Notes: generated by a model not told the origin, from the letters alone. 64,000 bases of DNA from Limnephilus marmoratus (GCA_917880885.1 OU862919.1:55093058-55157057), one strand, 5' to 3'; numbered from the stretch's first letter, positions 11,686-23,100 are shown. Made by a program: numbers and translations.

Positions 11686-13306
11686 CTACTACAAACAAAA
11701 ACTTGAATTAGCTGAAAATGACAGTAAAAAGACTTGTTCCATCATAAATGAAATTATAGAAAAAAAACAATTCAAAAATAAAACAATCAACACAATAAGA
11801 CACAATGATTCAAAAATTTGCTGTAAAGATAAACCCTTAGAAGCCGCAAATGTATTTAACAACTTCTTTGCCAATGTAGGAAAAAACCTCGCTAGCAAAA
11901 TCCAACAAGACCTGACCCCAAATGACCCAAACACTACAGTAAATAATGAATATACATTTGAACTATTTAAACAAACAACAAAAGAAGAAATCGAACAAAT
12001 TATTACAAGTATGAAAGGTGGTTCTGCCCCAGGTTTTGATGGGATCACAATACAAACACTGAAATGTATAAAATCACAAATATCAAAACCATTAACTCAT
12101 ATAATCAATACAAGTTTTCAAACCGGAATATTTCCGTCCATGTACAAACAATCCGTAATTATACCAATATTTAAGACCGGCAATCCGGAAGAACCAACCA
12201 ATTACCGTCCTATTTCTTTACTATCAAACATTGCAAAAATATTCGAAAAAATTGCCAAAAAAAGAATAACTCATTTCATTAAGATCAATAACATAATTCA
12301 CGAAAACCAGTTTGGATTCATGGAAAACAAAAGCACAAAAGACGCCATTGCTATATTATCAAGTACTATACAAGACGCTTTAGACAAATCATTAAAATGT
12401 GTTGGTATTTTTGTAGATCTCCAAAAAGCTTTCGACAGTATATCACATGTCAAATTAATACAAAAATTAAAGGTTGTGGGTTTTAACGACAGAGCACTAA
12501 ATTGGCTAAAAAGTTATCTTCACAAAAGAACACAAACTGTAAAAATCAATCACACATCAAGTCTACCACTCACAAGTGATTTTGGGATACCGCAAGGTAC
12601 TGTTTTGGGACCATTACTTTTTATCATGTACGTAAACGATATTTTTAAACAAAACCTCAGTGGAACCGTTATATCTTACGCGGACGACACGATTTTCATA
12701 ATTAAGGGTAGTGACTGGAAAATTGTAAATGAAAATGCAAATAATGACATCCAAATCCTAAAAACCTGGTTCGATACAAACCTTCTTGCAATCAATGCAA
12801 AAAAAACAGTTTATATTCCTTTCTCAATAAATAAAGCCAACACTTATCCCAATATTAATATAATTATACAAAACAAAAAATGTAACAAAGATGTCTGTAA
12901 TAATTCATATACCATATTAAACCATGCAACCGAAATAAAGTACCTCGGTGTAATTGTAGACCAACATATGAAATGGAACAGACACATATGTGAACTTGTT
13001 AAGCGTATTAGGAAATGTATCTATATATTCATTAGATTAAGAAATATTCTCAAATTAAACAACCTAAAGAAAGTCTATTACGCACTAGTCCAATCACTAA
13101 TTCAATATGGAATCATTGGATGGGGAGGTGCATATGAAAAAATTGTAAGTCCTGTAAAAGTGGTACAGAAACTAATTATTAAAGCAATATTAAAAAAAAA
13201 CCACCAACATTCCCTTCAGCATCATTGTTCAAAATTTTCCAAGTACCAAAAATTGAAGACCTCTATAAAAAAGATTCAATACTACAAATATTCAAAGAAA
13301 ATGTAA
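11686..13306 (+). pseudogene. LINE reverse transcriptase domain
   Basis: Open from about 11686. RT blocks in order: GGSAPGFDGI, TNYRPISLLSNIAKIFEKI, FVDLQKAFDSI (motif A with catalytic Asp), GIPQGTVLGPLLFIMYVNDI (motif B), SYADDTIFI (motif C YADD) and KYLGVIVDQHMKW. All key catalytic residues are visible. The frame is lost at about 13290, before the true C-terminus. It belongs with the endonuclease part to the left and the tail segment at 13380. Confidence 0.9.
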
Positions 13307-13379
13307 CTAAAAAATTTAAATCAACTCATCATTAAGGCATAAATTTAACATCCAAATCCTTTTGTTTTCAACACAACAA

Positions 13380-13535
13380 ATGCACAATAATTATATTTAC
13401 AAAGGCATAAAACATTTTAATAGTCTTCCCGAAGAAATTAAAAAAATAACAGATTTCGTATCATTCAAGAAAAAAGTCAAATTATTCTTTAAAAAAAAAT
13501 TAACAACCATAACATCACCAATCAAAATGTTGTAA
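13380..13535 (+). pseudogene. LINE ORF2 C-terminal tail
   Basis: 52 codons including the stop, with GIKHFNSLPEEIKKI and FKKKVKLFFKKKL. This is the usual ending of this LINE group (a W/FNxLP motif, then a basic helix). It is separated from the RT frame by frameshifts around 13300-13375. Confidence 0.75.
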
Positions 13536-13559
13536 CTTCAATTCATGTCAAATCAAAAT

Positions 13560-13800
13560 TAACATCACAACATAGTTTATATTTATTGTATACACTAAGC
13601 AAAATATATGTTACAAAAATGAAATAATAGTAGTTTATATATTATATTTATATATAGTTAATATTTATTGTATACTATAAGTAAAATGTATGTTATAAAA
13701 ATGAAATAATAGTAGTTTATATATTATATTTATATATAGTTTAGATTTATTGTATACTATAAGAAAAATGTACCTTATAAAAATGAAATAGTGTAAAATA
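13560..13800. repeat. Tandem repeat in LINE 3' UTR, unit about 83 bp
   Basis: ATGAAATAATAGTAGTTTAT starts two near-identical units at about 13618 and 13700. A third, partial start lies near 13781 (ATGAAATAGTGTA). TTTATTGTATACTATAAG recurs once per unit. Only a few differences per copy. Confidence 0.85.
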
Positions 13801-13872
13801 ACTCCTATGCCAAGCTCAAGAGCTAGTACTCTTCATTGACGTAAAAATTCATTAAACCATGTTCTTTTCATT

Positions 13873-13908
<36 letters not shown>

Positions 13909-14162
13909 GTGTGGGGGAACAATTGCTACTCACTAAATACAAGGGGGTGTATAGATAGATATGTTTGAACATTTGATATTCGTTGACAAACTGTTATCTA
14001 GCAGTGTCGGGGCTTTATTGTATTTATGTGACATTCAAAATAATAATAGACGAATATTTAAAAAAAATCAAAGCGTAAAATTCACACGCGGTAGAAGTGA
14101 AACCTTCAGAAAACTAAAGTTGACAAGTGTGGGGAGGCTACAAAGCACCGCACAGAGAGGAG

Positions 14163-14265
<103 letters not shown>

Positions 14266-14282
14266 ATATTTTTATATATATA

Positions 14283-14348
14283 AATGGTCGGAAACATACA
14301 TACTCGTATTTTGCTTTATAAAGCAAAAAATGTATGTTTCCGACCATT
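14283..14348. repeat. Perfect 19-bp inverted repeat (hairpin)
   Basis: Arms AATGGTCGGAAACATACAT at 14283-14301 and its exact reverse complement at 14330-14348. The 28-bp spacer contains a second small hairpin (TTTTGCTT-TA-TAAAGCAAAA). It is followed by CATCCGACTGCGATGAAAC, a phrase found in the Helitron-like segments at 15280, 15380 and 48680. Confidence 0.9.
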
Positions 14349-14376
14349 CATCCGACTGCGATGAAACTTTGGGGAT

Positions 14377-14928
14377 TTGATTTATTTATTTATTTGATGC
14401 AATATATTTACATTTTATACACAATTCAATGATGTTGGCCTCACTGGGTGGTTTATGCATAATACGTATATATATAATATTAGTGAAAAAACAGAAAAAA
14501 GTAAATAAAAAACATACGATTAAGATAAATTAAACTTAAAAAGTAGAGATTTAAAATTAACGTAAATTTAAGAATAAATAATATTATATAAGATTAAAAA
14601 CGATATTTTTAATAAGTGTTGTGTGTTTGTGTTTTATATTGGTTTTGTGTGTTACTTGTATGTTTTTTTATTATTTTATGCTATAATATTTTGGTAGTAT
14701 TGTCTATTTTGGTCTTTAATCCATTTTGTAATTTTGTGTCGGAATTTATTTTTGTTTTCCTCAATTTTATTTTCAAGTGTTAGACTGTTGAATGCTTTTA
14801 TAGCTTGATATTGGTAGTGTCTTTGTCCAAAGCTTGTATTTATCGTCGGAGTTTTTAAGTTTTCTTTGTATGCTTGTCTAACTGGTCTGTTTGTGATATT
14901 TTGTGTTTGTTGAATGTTGTTTTTTTGG
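14377..14928 (-). mobile_element. LINE 3' fragment, minus strand, inserted in Helitron-like DNA
   Basis: The minus strand reads a LINE C-terminus between about 14930 and 14690 (RPVRQAYKENLKTP, SFGQRHYQYQAIKAFNSL, RHKITKWIKDQN). A UTR follows and it ends in an AAAT repeat (TTTATTTATTTATT at 14378-14392 on the plus strand). The flanking sequences GGGGATTTGA and TGTGCGCATGACCGCGATG together match the uninterrupted phrase at about 15300-15325, so the LINE appears inserted there. Non-functional fragment. Confidence 0.72.
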
Positions 14929-15769
14929 TGTGCGCATGACCGCGATGGTTTCTATATATATATATTATAATTTTTTTATATATTTTTTTTTCTTGCTAGA
15001 GCAATCCTGATGAGTTACAGAACTCATTTTAGGACAGGAGGAACATACAATTCATGGGTGGAAGGAAATAGTTACAATTTTACATAGGAATTTAGGTATA
15101 AAAAACATAAGTTTCACATGCAATAGGTATAGACGAAAAATAAAAGACAGGTTAAGTAGAACGAACAAAAATAGAAAAGAATTAAATAAAAAAGGAACAA
15201 AGATATACAAAAATGGAAAAGAAAAGAAGAGAAAAAGTATTTTGAAGTATTTTTGGAATCATGCGTTGCTAACCGTTCATCTGATTGCGATGAAACTTTG
15301 GAGATTTGATGTGCGTATGCCCGCGATGTTTTCTGTATACAATAGTGAGCTATGGCATCATGAATTTATTCATTGCTAAACCATTCATCCGATTGCGATG
15401 AAACTTTGGTGAGTTGTTATGAGCACTTCCACAAAGGTTTTTGTATATACTGATGAGCTCTGGCATTATGAAATGTGAATAAAAAAAATGGAATTGGTGG
15501 AACGCGAGATGTTTGAAAAATGAAATTACCGGGACTGAATGTATGGAATGCGGGGAGGGGAGAGGAACTCGGGTGGGGGTTCGTGGGATTGGGTGAGTGG
15601 GAGCGGGGAGTGAGGAGAGGGATGGCGGAGAAGGCGGAGTGGGAAAAGGAAAAAAAACGCGGGAGAGGAAGAAGAGGCGGAAGGGGAATGGGACGAATGG
15701 GAAAGGACACGCAGGGAGAAACAACATCTTTATTAAATGGCATAGCAACGCATTCCGGGAACTCGCTAG
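14929..15769 (+). mobile_element. Helitron-like non-autonomous segment
   Basis: Contains repeated phrases of the type CCGATTGCGATGAAACTTTGG (about 15282 and 15388), a long G/A-rich block (15540-15715), and an end reading CCGGGAACTCGCTAG followed by T at 15766-15770. Helitrons end in CTRR, usually CTAG before a host T. The expected 3' hairpin is weak here, so the boundary is tentative. Confidence 0.5.
15540..15715 (+). repeat. G/A-rich strand-asymmetric block
   Basis: About 175 bp almost free of C on the plus strand, with many GGG and GGGG runs (GGGGAGGGGAGAGG, GGGTGGGGG, GCGGGGAG). Four or more G-runs per 30 bp would allow G-quadruplex formation. The minus-strand translation gives only Pro/Ser-rich low-complexity frames. 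Confidence 0.75.
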
Positions 15770-15770
15770 T

Positions 15771-17769
15771 GATTTTACAAAAACAATATCATTTATTCTA
15801 AATACCACGTAACCACATGACATCGTCATTACAACTAACTCTACATGAAGAAAAACTGCAGAGGCTCTCATGAGCATTTTTAATATTCCCACGTTTACGG
15901 AACTGCGGCGGTATAAAAAAAGCAATAAACATACGTTTCCTATCACAATAATGCTGCAACTGTTTCTTGGACATTAAACAATGGTTAGACAAAAGATGAG
16001 ACACACACAAACGAATGTCTGTTTCCTCCAAAGTAGATAATACATTTTTTCCTTTTATGAAGGATATTATTATTGAGATGCGAATTTCATTAATGAATGC
16101 TTAACTACTAAACTAATGAAATATATCATTTAGATTAAATTTATGTATGAAGGTAGGTATATATTTTTTAATAATTTTTTTGCATTAGCTCTGTGCTCAA
16201 TTATTTGTTTCAGTGAATCTGAACAGTTCATCAAATTTCAAAGTTAATTTCAAGTTCTGTATCGCGTTTGGGTCCCACCAAGGCGTAGCGCATTCCTCGC
16301 ATTCTGCGCGTTACTCGGCTGGCTAAGTCCTCCATCACGACACAAGCAACGTTTTCCGCTTAATGTGGTGGTAATAGAAGATTTTTAAAATATTGTCAGG
16401 TTATTCGTAATCCGGGAATGTTTGTCTATCTTTTTAAAAAAAGTTATCTTTATATAATATATAAAATGATTTGTAGGCCAGTTGCTTCACAAAACCTGAA
16501 AAAATAACTGAACTTGAATAGAACTTTCATAGAACTTGAAAATTGACTATGAAATTTGATAAATTGTTCAAATTCTCCGACACAACCAACCTAAATAAAT
16601 AAACGAATAACTCATAATTTTTACCAAATACTTTGTATTCATTTAATACAAAGCATTTTAGCACACACGCGCTTCTTAGCAAACCTGGGTTGCGTGGTCC
16701 CTAAAACTCAAACTTATTTCGCTCAACGACAATTCTGGTATATCGCATAATGCTTTGAGTGTCGATATAAAGTGACATAATTCTAAATCTCTCTTTAAAT
16801 CCCGTATCAATCATTGGATATTTGAAAAGGGAAGAGATTTCTTCAAACAACACATGAGAGCTTAATATTACAATAAAAAACAAATAATATTAATATTAAT
16901 AAAAAAAATATTACAAATTTAATTAATCAATTACTTTAACTTAATGTTGCATTTTAAAAAAATCAAACAAAAAATTACTTTCTCTAACACTCTTTCCAAT
17001 TTCTTTCATAGAACGAATATCAAAAATGACTACAAACATGTACTCTCGTGCAGAAGATTACTTACCAAATTTTATTTCTATTTTTATTTCAAGAAGAATA
17101 ATGCTCACCAATGTTTATTTCAATCTTCTTTAAATTTTCTTTATTTCTTAGATAACTTGCAATTCTTATATTTTTATCTGTTTTTAGTTTTATTTATCCC
17201 TAAATATGTTATTTTTTTCTTTTCTCTTCTTATATTTTATTATCTGTTTATATAAAATTATATTACATGTATGACTGCAACAACACGGGCAATAGCCTAG
17301 TATGGTAGTCAAAAATGGCCAAAAATGTAACATTTAATCATTTATGAAATAATAAAAAATAAAAAAATAAAAAAATTAAATAGTTAAGCAGTCAAAATTG
17401 CAAAAAATAATGTATGAAAACAATGATATAAATGCTTCGATCAATAAAGGCTACTTGGTCGAAGTATAAATGATTTACTTGCTGGTAGTAACATAATATA
17501 ACAATCGTTTGCCAGAATCAACAAGATATTCTGCAATAATTAGTTAAAGTTGATACCTTGGATACTGGAAAAGCCAGAGTGTTCCAATACTTTACCTGTG
17601 ATGTCTCCCAGCTTCCTCGTATCCCCGCTTATTTATTGTTACTAAACAATATTTTCCTTGTCGATGACGGCTGATCGCTCACTCGGGGCAGCTTCGCGCT
17701 TCACGTTCAAACTTTTCCTGTAATCCGTAACAAAATTGCTGGGCCGTCAAAATGGTGCCATTTTTTTAT
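15771..17769. other. No gene recognised
   Basis: AT-rich DNA with short hydrophobic or low-complexity ORFs only. At 17287-17302 CGGGCAATAGCCTAGT resembles a Helitron 3' terminus but lacks a clear hairpin. Confidence 0.55.
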
Positions 17770-17880
17770 ATTAGCCCCGCACAGGAGGCCCAGAGGAAAC
17801 TAATTTCTCTCAGGGCCCAAGTCATCTCTGGGGATGTTATGTGAAGGGTCTTTTTAGAATAGGAAGGAGAGGAAGTTCTG
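17770..17880 (-). pseudogene. 3' end fragment of LINE family L
   Basis: CACAGGAGGCCCAGAGGAAACTAATTTCTCTCAGGGCC closely parallels 61110-61160 and, inverted, 10920-10955 (split motif CACAGGAGGC / TTTCTCTCAGGGC). Only the 3' end of the element is present. Confidence 0.65.
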
Positions 17881-18050
17881 GGACGGAAAACCATATGAGG
17901 GGTGGTTAGGAATCTGGGGTCAGTGGGTCCAAGAGTAACGGACGTATGAATCCATCCATCCCACTGCGGTGCAAGGCGATGGGTTGGCGTTGATGACCCG
18001 GCCGTAATTATTTGGTTCTATCCCTACATGCCTCCCGTAGAATTAGTGTG

Positions 18051-18311
18051 TGTAATGTTCTTTAATGTAGCCTTACTAGCCCACAATAATAATTAGTACA
18101 ACGTAAGTTCTTTTCGTCTTTTATTGTGACGTTACAATGGATTCGATAGTAATGTATTTAATGTCTAACGCAGCGAGCGATTACAAAGGCTTCTCGATTA
18201 GCTCTGGTGCGCCAACAGGTGCGTCAGATGTTTGCCCCGCGAGCCGCTCGTCAAACTTCGTCGGAACCCGAACGTTTCCGAATGAATCCAATACATCGAT
18301 AATTACGTATA
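18051..18311 (-). repeat. 3' LTR of gypsy A (main part)
   Basis: Matches 48300-48560 with about 15 differences. It is interrupted at GTATA (18307-18311) by a LINE. The same GTATA reappears at 19973-19977 next to CTTCCCCCC, the minus-strand polypurine tract AGGGGGGAAG. The last LTR bases (TACA on the plus strand) seem to be missing at that junction, or the LTR starts a few bases later than I assume. Confidence 0.88.
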
Positions 18312-18592
18312 TTTATTTATTTATTTGAGACTCAAACAGGATATTTATATAACATTTTTGTGGGTAGTATATAATAAATTAAAATACAAATATAAGTATC
18401 CCTAGATTAATGTGTCTGCATTATTCACATATGCATTTTCACAGAAGCAAACTCTTGAAAAACAACGTAAGTATTATTTATACAGAACTTGAAAACTTAA
18501 ATACAAAATTAAAATACATAATAATAACAAGTATACAATATTTATAAAGTATTTACTGAAAAGTATCTAATGTAACTTTTTTTTTTTTTTTT

Positions 18593-19075
18593 TTAAGTGC
18601 ACAAATTGTGGAGATATTTTTTGAAATATGTTATATTATTTGCAAAAATATCTATGGAACTGTGTATTTTGACAAGATCGTTGTATGACCGAGACATTCT
18701 AGATATAAGATTAAAATATCCAGTATTATTTGTAAAAATTTCAGTCCAAAATATGTTAAGGGTTCTTGTAGATTTGGGCCTGGCGTATAACTTGATTTGG
18801 TTGACTAAGTTACTGTCTACACGATTATTCACAATTTTATAGAGCATTAAGAGGTCATTTATGTTTCGTCTTTTAACTAGACTCTCTAATTTGAAATATG
18901 TAAGTATTTGTTCGTACCCGTCTAGAAGATGGTGGACACCTGATCGGTAAGACAAAATCCGTGTAAATTTTCTTTGGACTGATTCGAGTCTAGATACCCG
19001 TGTAATATAATGTGGATTCCAGACTGTTGACCCGTACTCAAGAACACTTCGGATTAAGGAATTGAATAGAATTAT
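18593..19075 (-). pseudogene. LINE ORF2 C-terminal region
   Basis: The minus strand reads SLIRSVLEYGSTVWNPHY, RLESVQRKFTRILSYRSG and LVKRRNINDLLMLYKIVNN. These are the typical post-RT thumb and C-terminal segments of Jockey/I-like LINEs. The stop is at 18593. It belongs with the RT piece at 19590-19972. Confidence 0.82.
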
Positions 19076-19575
19076 TAGGCTGAATCATGCACGGGGCATG
19101 GGGATGAGAGTAACCTTGCGGATACCCTTGCTAAGACGCTAATGGATTTCGTTGAGTTATGCCCAACCACCAAACAAGAAAGGTATATCACAATTAAGTG
19201 GTACTCACGGTAGTTGTCTTCTGGCTTGGTGACAGTCATAGATGTCCATAAGCATTCGAGATTGTTCTATTTGATTGTTAGAACTTCGGTAAGCTTTGAG
19301 TCACGAGTTCACACAAAATATACGAAAGAATACGGTAGGATTTATACTTTATGTGACGATATGATGAATAAAACTTCGGCTCGGTGCGAAATGTCACTAT
19401 ACGATCGGGGGTTAGCAACGGACTGACTTGTTGACGATAAAGCGCTTGTCACTTGTTGACCGTGTAGTCAGGCACCCTTATTGTGCGGAATTCCCAAGTC
19501 TGGGTTCCTGCCGATCTCGTATGACAATCGGAGCACAAAACGAAAGAAATCCATCGGCGTTATGAAACATAGGCT
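19076..19575. other. Unidentified 500-bp insert within the LINE
   Basis: The LINE protein is continuous on both sides (KLFKNSNSL to the left of the gap in reading direction, LFNSLIRSVLEYG after it), so this block looks inserted. It has higher GC than its surroundings and no coding similarity that I recognise. Confidence 0.5.
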
Positions 19576-19972
19576 ATTAGAATTCTTAAACAGTTTGGTT
19601 GATCTTACAATAAAACCTAGTAATTTATTTGATTTACTCACAATATATTCAATGTGCTGATTGAATGTCAGTTTGTTGTCAAATATAATTCATAAATCTT
19701 TTATTAATTCAACTGTTTCGAGATTGTGACCACATATGCTATATGAATATAGAATTTTGTTGGTGTTCTTGGTGAAGTTTATAACTTTGCACTTAGCAAT
19801 ATTCAGTTCCATTTCATTGTCAACACACCAGGTAGATATTGTGTTAAGGTCTTGTTGTAAGAGTTCACAATCTTTCATAGATTTAATTTCTTTATATAAT
19901 TTGAGGTCATCAGCATATAGAGAAAAATTACAGCGGAGTTTATGTGTAAGGTCGTTAATAAAGATTAAGAAA
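19576..19972 (-). pseudogene. LINE RT palm fragment
   Basis: The minus strand begins with FLIFINDLTHKLRCNF, then SLYADDLKLYKEIKS (the catalytic YADD box) and LQQDLNTISTWC. KCKVINFTKN and LTFNQHIEYIV follow. A stop after VELIKDL breaks the frame. The upstream RT motifs are absent because of 5' truncation. Confidence 0.83.
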
Positions 19973-20155
19973 GTATACTTCCCCCCTGTAATCAGTCGCT
20001 ACAAATCTACGTATTTCAAGTATTGCATATACATTTTAAATATTTCAGGACTCTAAGTATTTCATAAATATTGTACATTTATTATTATTTATACATATTA
20101 TTATTTTATACACATAATTATATCCTTGAAGGCTTTGTTCCTTTCTTGTGGGGAA

Positions 20156-20690
20156 TTATCTTGGTCGGAGTCTTCCCGACCAGGGACTATAATATGATGT
20201 ACTGGGTACTGCCAGCTCCGGCCTTGCATCGGGTATTGCCGCGTCTGCGACCTCCGGTGTCCTCTCTCCTCCCTCCGCTAGTCTGAAATCAGGAGAAAAC
20301 ACCGTTAGCTCACTCCACAGATCGGACAACTCCTTCTCAGAATGCTCAGTCTTCGTATCATCAGACGCGGAATCTGGCAAATCTGACACAACATCGCTCC
20401 AACTCACTGACAAGTTTCTAATCTGGTCCACATGACGTTTCCAAACTAATTGAGAATCACAAGTTTTAACCAAATATATATTTTTTCCAATTTAATGTGT
20501 AACTATTCCCTTTACCCATGTAAATTTATTATTTTTCCTGAAATCTTTAACTAGACATTTGTGTCCCACAATAAAATTTCTCGTTTTTACACCACCATAA
20601 TTCTTAGCCTGTTTACGTTGATTGGACTCAATATTTTTATTCGCCAAATCATGTTGTTTTGACACAAACTGTTCATTCTCTTTCGGAATG
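20156..20690 (-). pseudogene. Gypsy A integrase C-terminal part
   Basis: The minus strand reads FDSLIPKENEQF, KNYGGVKTRNFIVGHKCLVK (SH3-like fold start), FRKNNKFTWVKGIV, then KTCDSQLVWKRHVDQIRNL, the usual end of K02A2.6-like gypsy integrases. A Ser/Glu-rich tail follows to the stop at 20156. One in-frame stop lies near 20490. It fits directly after the LLFGRK end of the integrase piece at 33813, with a few residues missing at the junction. Confidence 0.82.
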
Positions 20691-20696
20691 AGACTG

Positions 20697-20937
20697 TCAA
20701 AGGTAATTATTATTTTTTTAATTTATAAACTAACGTTTAGACAAGATTTTTATGCTTAGCACAAAGGGTAACAATTATTATAAGCAATAATTGTCAGCCT
20801 GAAACACTCATTTACATTGAAAAATCATCAGAGAAAAGATACTTGCCACCAACGGGACTTGAACCCGTGTCCTTCTCATTGCCGGTCGGATGCTCTGACC
20901 ACTGAGCTATGGCGGCTTATCAAATACCCGCCAAATA
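20697..20937 (-). repeat. tRNA-derived SINE
   Basis: The head at 20916-20844 folds as a tRNA. The acceptor stem GCCGCCA pairs with TGGTGGC, the A-box-like TAGCTCAGTGGTCAGAGC and B-box GGGTTCAAGTCCC are intact, and there is a T-arm ACGGG/CCCGT. The anticodon stem has two mismatches and position 33 is C, so a functional tRNA is unlikely. An unrelated body and an A/T-rich tail (ATTAAAAAAATAATAATT) follow, as in SINEs. It sits at the edge of the 13-kb block inside gypsy A. Confidence 0.62.
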
Positions 20938-20953
20938 ATTCAATATATATTAG

Positions 20954-21365
20954 TGTAAAATTGTTAGGTCTTCACTCAGGAGAAATCTTGGGATGCCTTT
21001 TTATAAATGAAGCACTTTTTTATAATTTAATTTCTTGATTTTTTATTGTTATGATTTGATATTTATAACTGACGACAATAATTTTTCCCCACCCAACGGA
21101 CAAGGGTTCAGTAGTATTTTAAATTCTTAGTGCAAGTTTTCGTAAAGAAGTGAGTTAATTTTACTGATGCAAGCCCTTTTATAAGGATTTCGTACATCTA
21201 TATTTCCCTTGTTTGTTGGGTGAGAAAGGGACAAAAATAAAAATAAAATGATTCTATCGACATCTAACGAACAAATCAGACAACTCTTGGATCGCAATCC
21301 AACCTTTGATGGTAACTCAAATCCATATCCATAATTGGTTTGAGTCCTGGGTCTAAATCCAAACA
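20954..21365 (-). repeat. BEL 3' LTR
   Basis: The section 20954-21210 matches 28955-29212 with only a few differences (AAGCAC/ATGCAC, CAACGG/CAATGG). On the minus strand it ends CAATTTTACA. A TATA-like TTATAAAAGGG is followed about 20 bp later by CATCAGTA (initiator-like), as expected for a promoter-bearing LTR. The start is placed at TGTTTGG after the purine-rich TTTTGAGGCGGAGTA. Confidence 0.78.
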
Positions 21366-22217
21366 TACTCCGCCTCAAAATGAGCAGATATTTAATATGA
21401 AATATCGAATTCATTTTTCTGCTAACTATAAAAACAACATCATGCAAACCAATTATGAGCCTAAACTAAATATTGACTTTGCTCAAAATCAAATTCAAAT
21501 TCCTTAAATTAATTTTAAAGTTATCCAATAACATAACACACTAAGATAATTCCAAAAACAAACTACATTTTTTTAAAAAAACAAACAGAAACCATAACAT
21601 TAATTACATACATATAAACATATAATATAGACAGCACAATATATCGTGGCAGGTTTCCTGGTCATCCTTCCTTCCTTCCTTCCTTGGGAAAAAATTAAAT
21701 AAAGATAAATCATCCTTCCTTCCATAGTTCATTGCCACATTTGGAATTATTACAATGTCTTTCCAGATATATCTACATATGCAGTTTGCAATTCTAGCCA
21801 GCAGGCTATGTTGGTTTATAAGCGTTCATTAAGTGTTTTTATCTTTTTTTTAAATATATGGATCTACAATCCTTTTTGTTTTATTATTTTTTATATCACT
21901 CCCTACCACACTCAAGATTTTATTGCTCCACATTTATCCGCATTTTGTACACTGATTTTTACTTTTAATTTATTATTATATCTTCCTTTGGTCCTTTTTG
22001 GTTACTTTTATGCACAAGTTTTACGGTTATTCACCTTCCACGCACAAGAAAATTTTGATACTGTTCATGGTAAAATTGTTATTGCCTTTTTTACTTTCAA
22101 CGTACAAATTTTTATATTGTTTTTTTTTTTATACTATTTATTGATTTATCCTGTTTTATGCACTCATTGTTTTTTTTTTTTCATAAAGCACAAGTTCCTT
22201 TTTTTTGCATTTTGTGC
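21366..22217 (-). other. BEL 3' untranslated region
   Basis: Lies between the pol stop and the 3' LTR. It includes a polypurine-like TTTTGAGGCGGAG, a (CCTT)n run at about 21666-21684 and T-rich low-complexity DNA. The long hydrophobic plus-strand ORF here is a by-product of T-richness. Confidence 0.6.
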
Positions 22218-23100
22218 TTACACAGCGTCTGGTCCGTTGGGTGGGGATGTTGACATCTTCAGCTCCTCGTTATCGTCTATCGGCAATAGACACAGCTTTG
22301 AGATCACCCTCTGAGTAGTTCCATGCGATGTTTTGAGAGTTGCCACACGTACTCTCCCGTCAGCTCCTGGATGGACTGCAATTACACGTCCGAGTTTCCA
22401 CACACATGGTGGTAGGTTGTCTTCCTTCAAAACCACCATATCGCCTGGTTTTAGTTGCGCATTAGGTCCGCTGGTCCACTTCGTTCTGCCTTGGAGCTGA
22501 GCCAGGTATTCCAATCGCCACCTCGACCAAAAACATTGTATTAGTAAGGATAACTTTTGATAGTTCTGTTATTCAGCCTGTTGACTGAAATATTTTGTAG
22601 ATCTTGTTCTGGAATCGCCGCTAAGCTTTCACCAACAAGAAAGTGACCGGGACTGAGGGAGTTTAGGTCATTTGGATCATTTGACAATGGGGTAAGAGGT
22701 CTAGAATTTAAACAAGATTCAATCTGACACAAAACGGTATTAAATTCCTCACATGTTAATAAGGAGTTATTTGCTACTCGTTTCAAATGATATTTCACAG
22801 ATTTTATCCCGGCTTCCCAAAGGCCTCCAAAGTGCGGTGCCCTTGGCGGAATGTACCCCCATTGAATTGATAGCTTTGATAATGATCTTTCGATTTCATT
22901 GCCAGAGCTTGACAAAAAATCATAAATATCCCGTAGCTGGTTGTTCGCGCCTTTAAAATTAGTAGCATTATCCGAAAATAATTTACTCGGCCTTCCACGG
23001 CGCGCGATAAAACGTTTCAAGGCATTTAAAAAACTTTCTGTATTCAAAGACAGTTCAAGTTCTAAGTGTATGGTCTTTGACACCACACATACAAATAAAC
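22218..23100 (-). pseudogene. BEL integrase core C-half and C-terminal domain
   Basis: The minus strand reads FVCVVSKTIHLELE, FSDNATNFKGAN (second catalytic Asp) and APHFGGLWEAGIKS (catalytic Glu). LTPLSNDPNDLNSLSPGHFL follows. After a frameshift near 22540 comes the conserved C-terminal domain (LQGRTKWTSGPNAQ, GDMVVLKEDNLPP, WKLGRVI), ending at 22218. The segment with the first catalytic Asp is missing: the upstream piece stops after LKFWPIIG. Integration activity is therefore lost. Confidence 0.87.

Larger units (their letters stand above)
11085..13905 (+). mobile_element. Non-LTR retrotransposon, 5'-truncated, poly-A tailed
   Basis: Begins inside the endonuclease domain (GDINVNIAND) and runs through reverse transcriptase to a C-terminal segment ending at 13535. 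A repetitive 3' UTR follows, then AATAAATAAATT and a poly-A run near 13888-13905. Truncation at the 5' end is usual for this class. Several frameshifts make it defective. Clade not resolved (Jockey/CR1 group by motif style). Confidence 0.88.
18312..19972 (-). mobile_element. 5'-truncated LINE inserted in gypsy A 3' LTR
   Basis: Bounded by GTATA duplications (18307-18311, 19973-19977) and ending in an AAAT repeat on the minus strand (TTTATTTATTTATTT at 18312). It starts within RT (FLIFINDL, then SLYADDLKLY), so it is 5'-truncated. About 500 bp (19076-19575) of unrelated sequence separates the RT part from the C-terminal part. Confidence 0.83.

Noticed and set aside
14950..15060. Hammerhead-like CTGATGAG near 15008
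   Set aside because: The GAAAC core half is missing, and the following hairpin does not match a ribozyme stem II.
15350..15946. 198-codon Pro-rich minus-strand ORF
   Set aside because: It is the complement of the G/A-rich block, and the composition alone explains the open frame.
17280..17302. Helitron 3' end at CGGGCAATAGCCTAGT
   Set aside because: The CTAG-T ending is present but no convincing hairpin precedes it, and no matching 5' end was found.
20844..20916. Functional tRNA gene on the minus strand
   Set aside because: The acceptor and T arms pair, but the anticodon stem has two mismatches and the base before the anticodon is C rather than T. A SINE body follows without a T-run terminator.
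21808..22314. 168-codon hydrophobic plus-strand ORF
   Set aside because: Made of Phe/Leu/Tyr-rich low-complexity sequence from T-rich DNA, and it overlaps the end of the BEL pol on the other strand.
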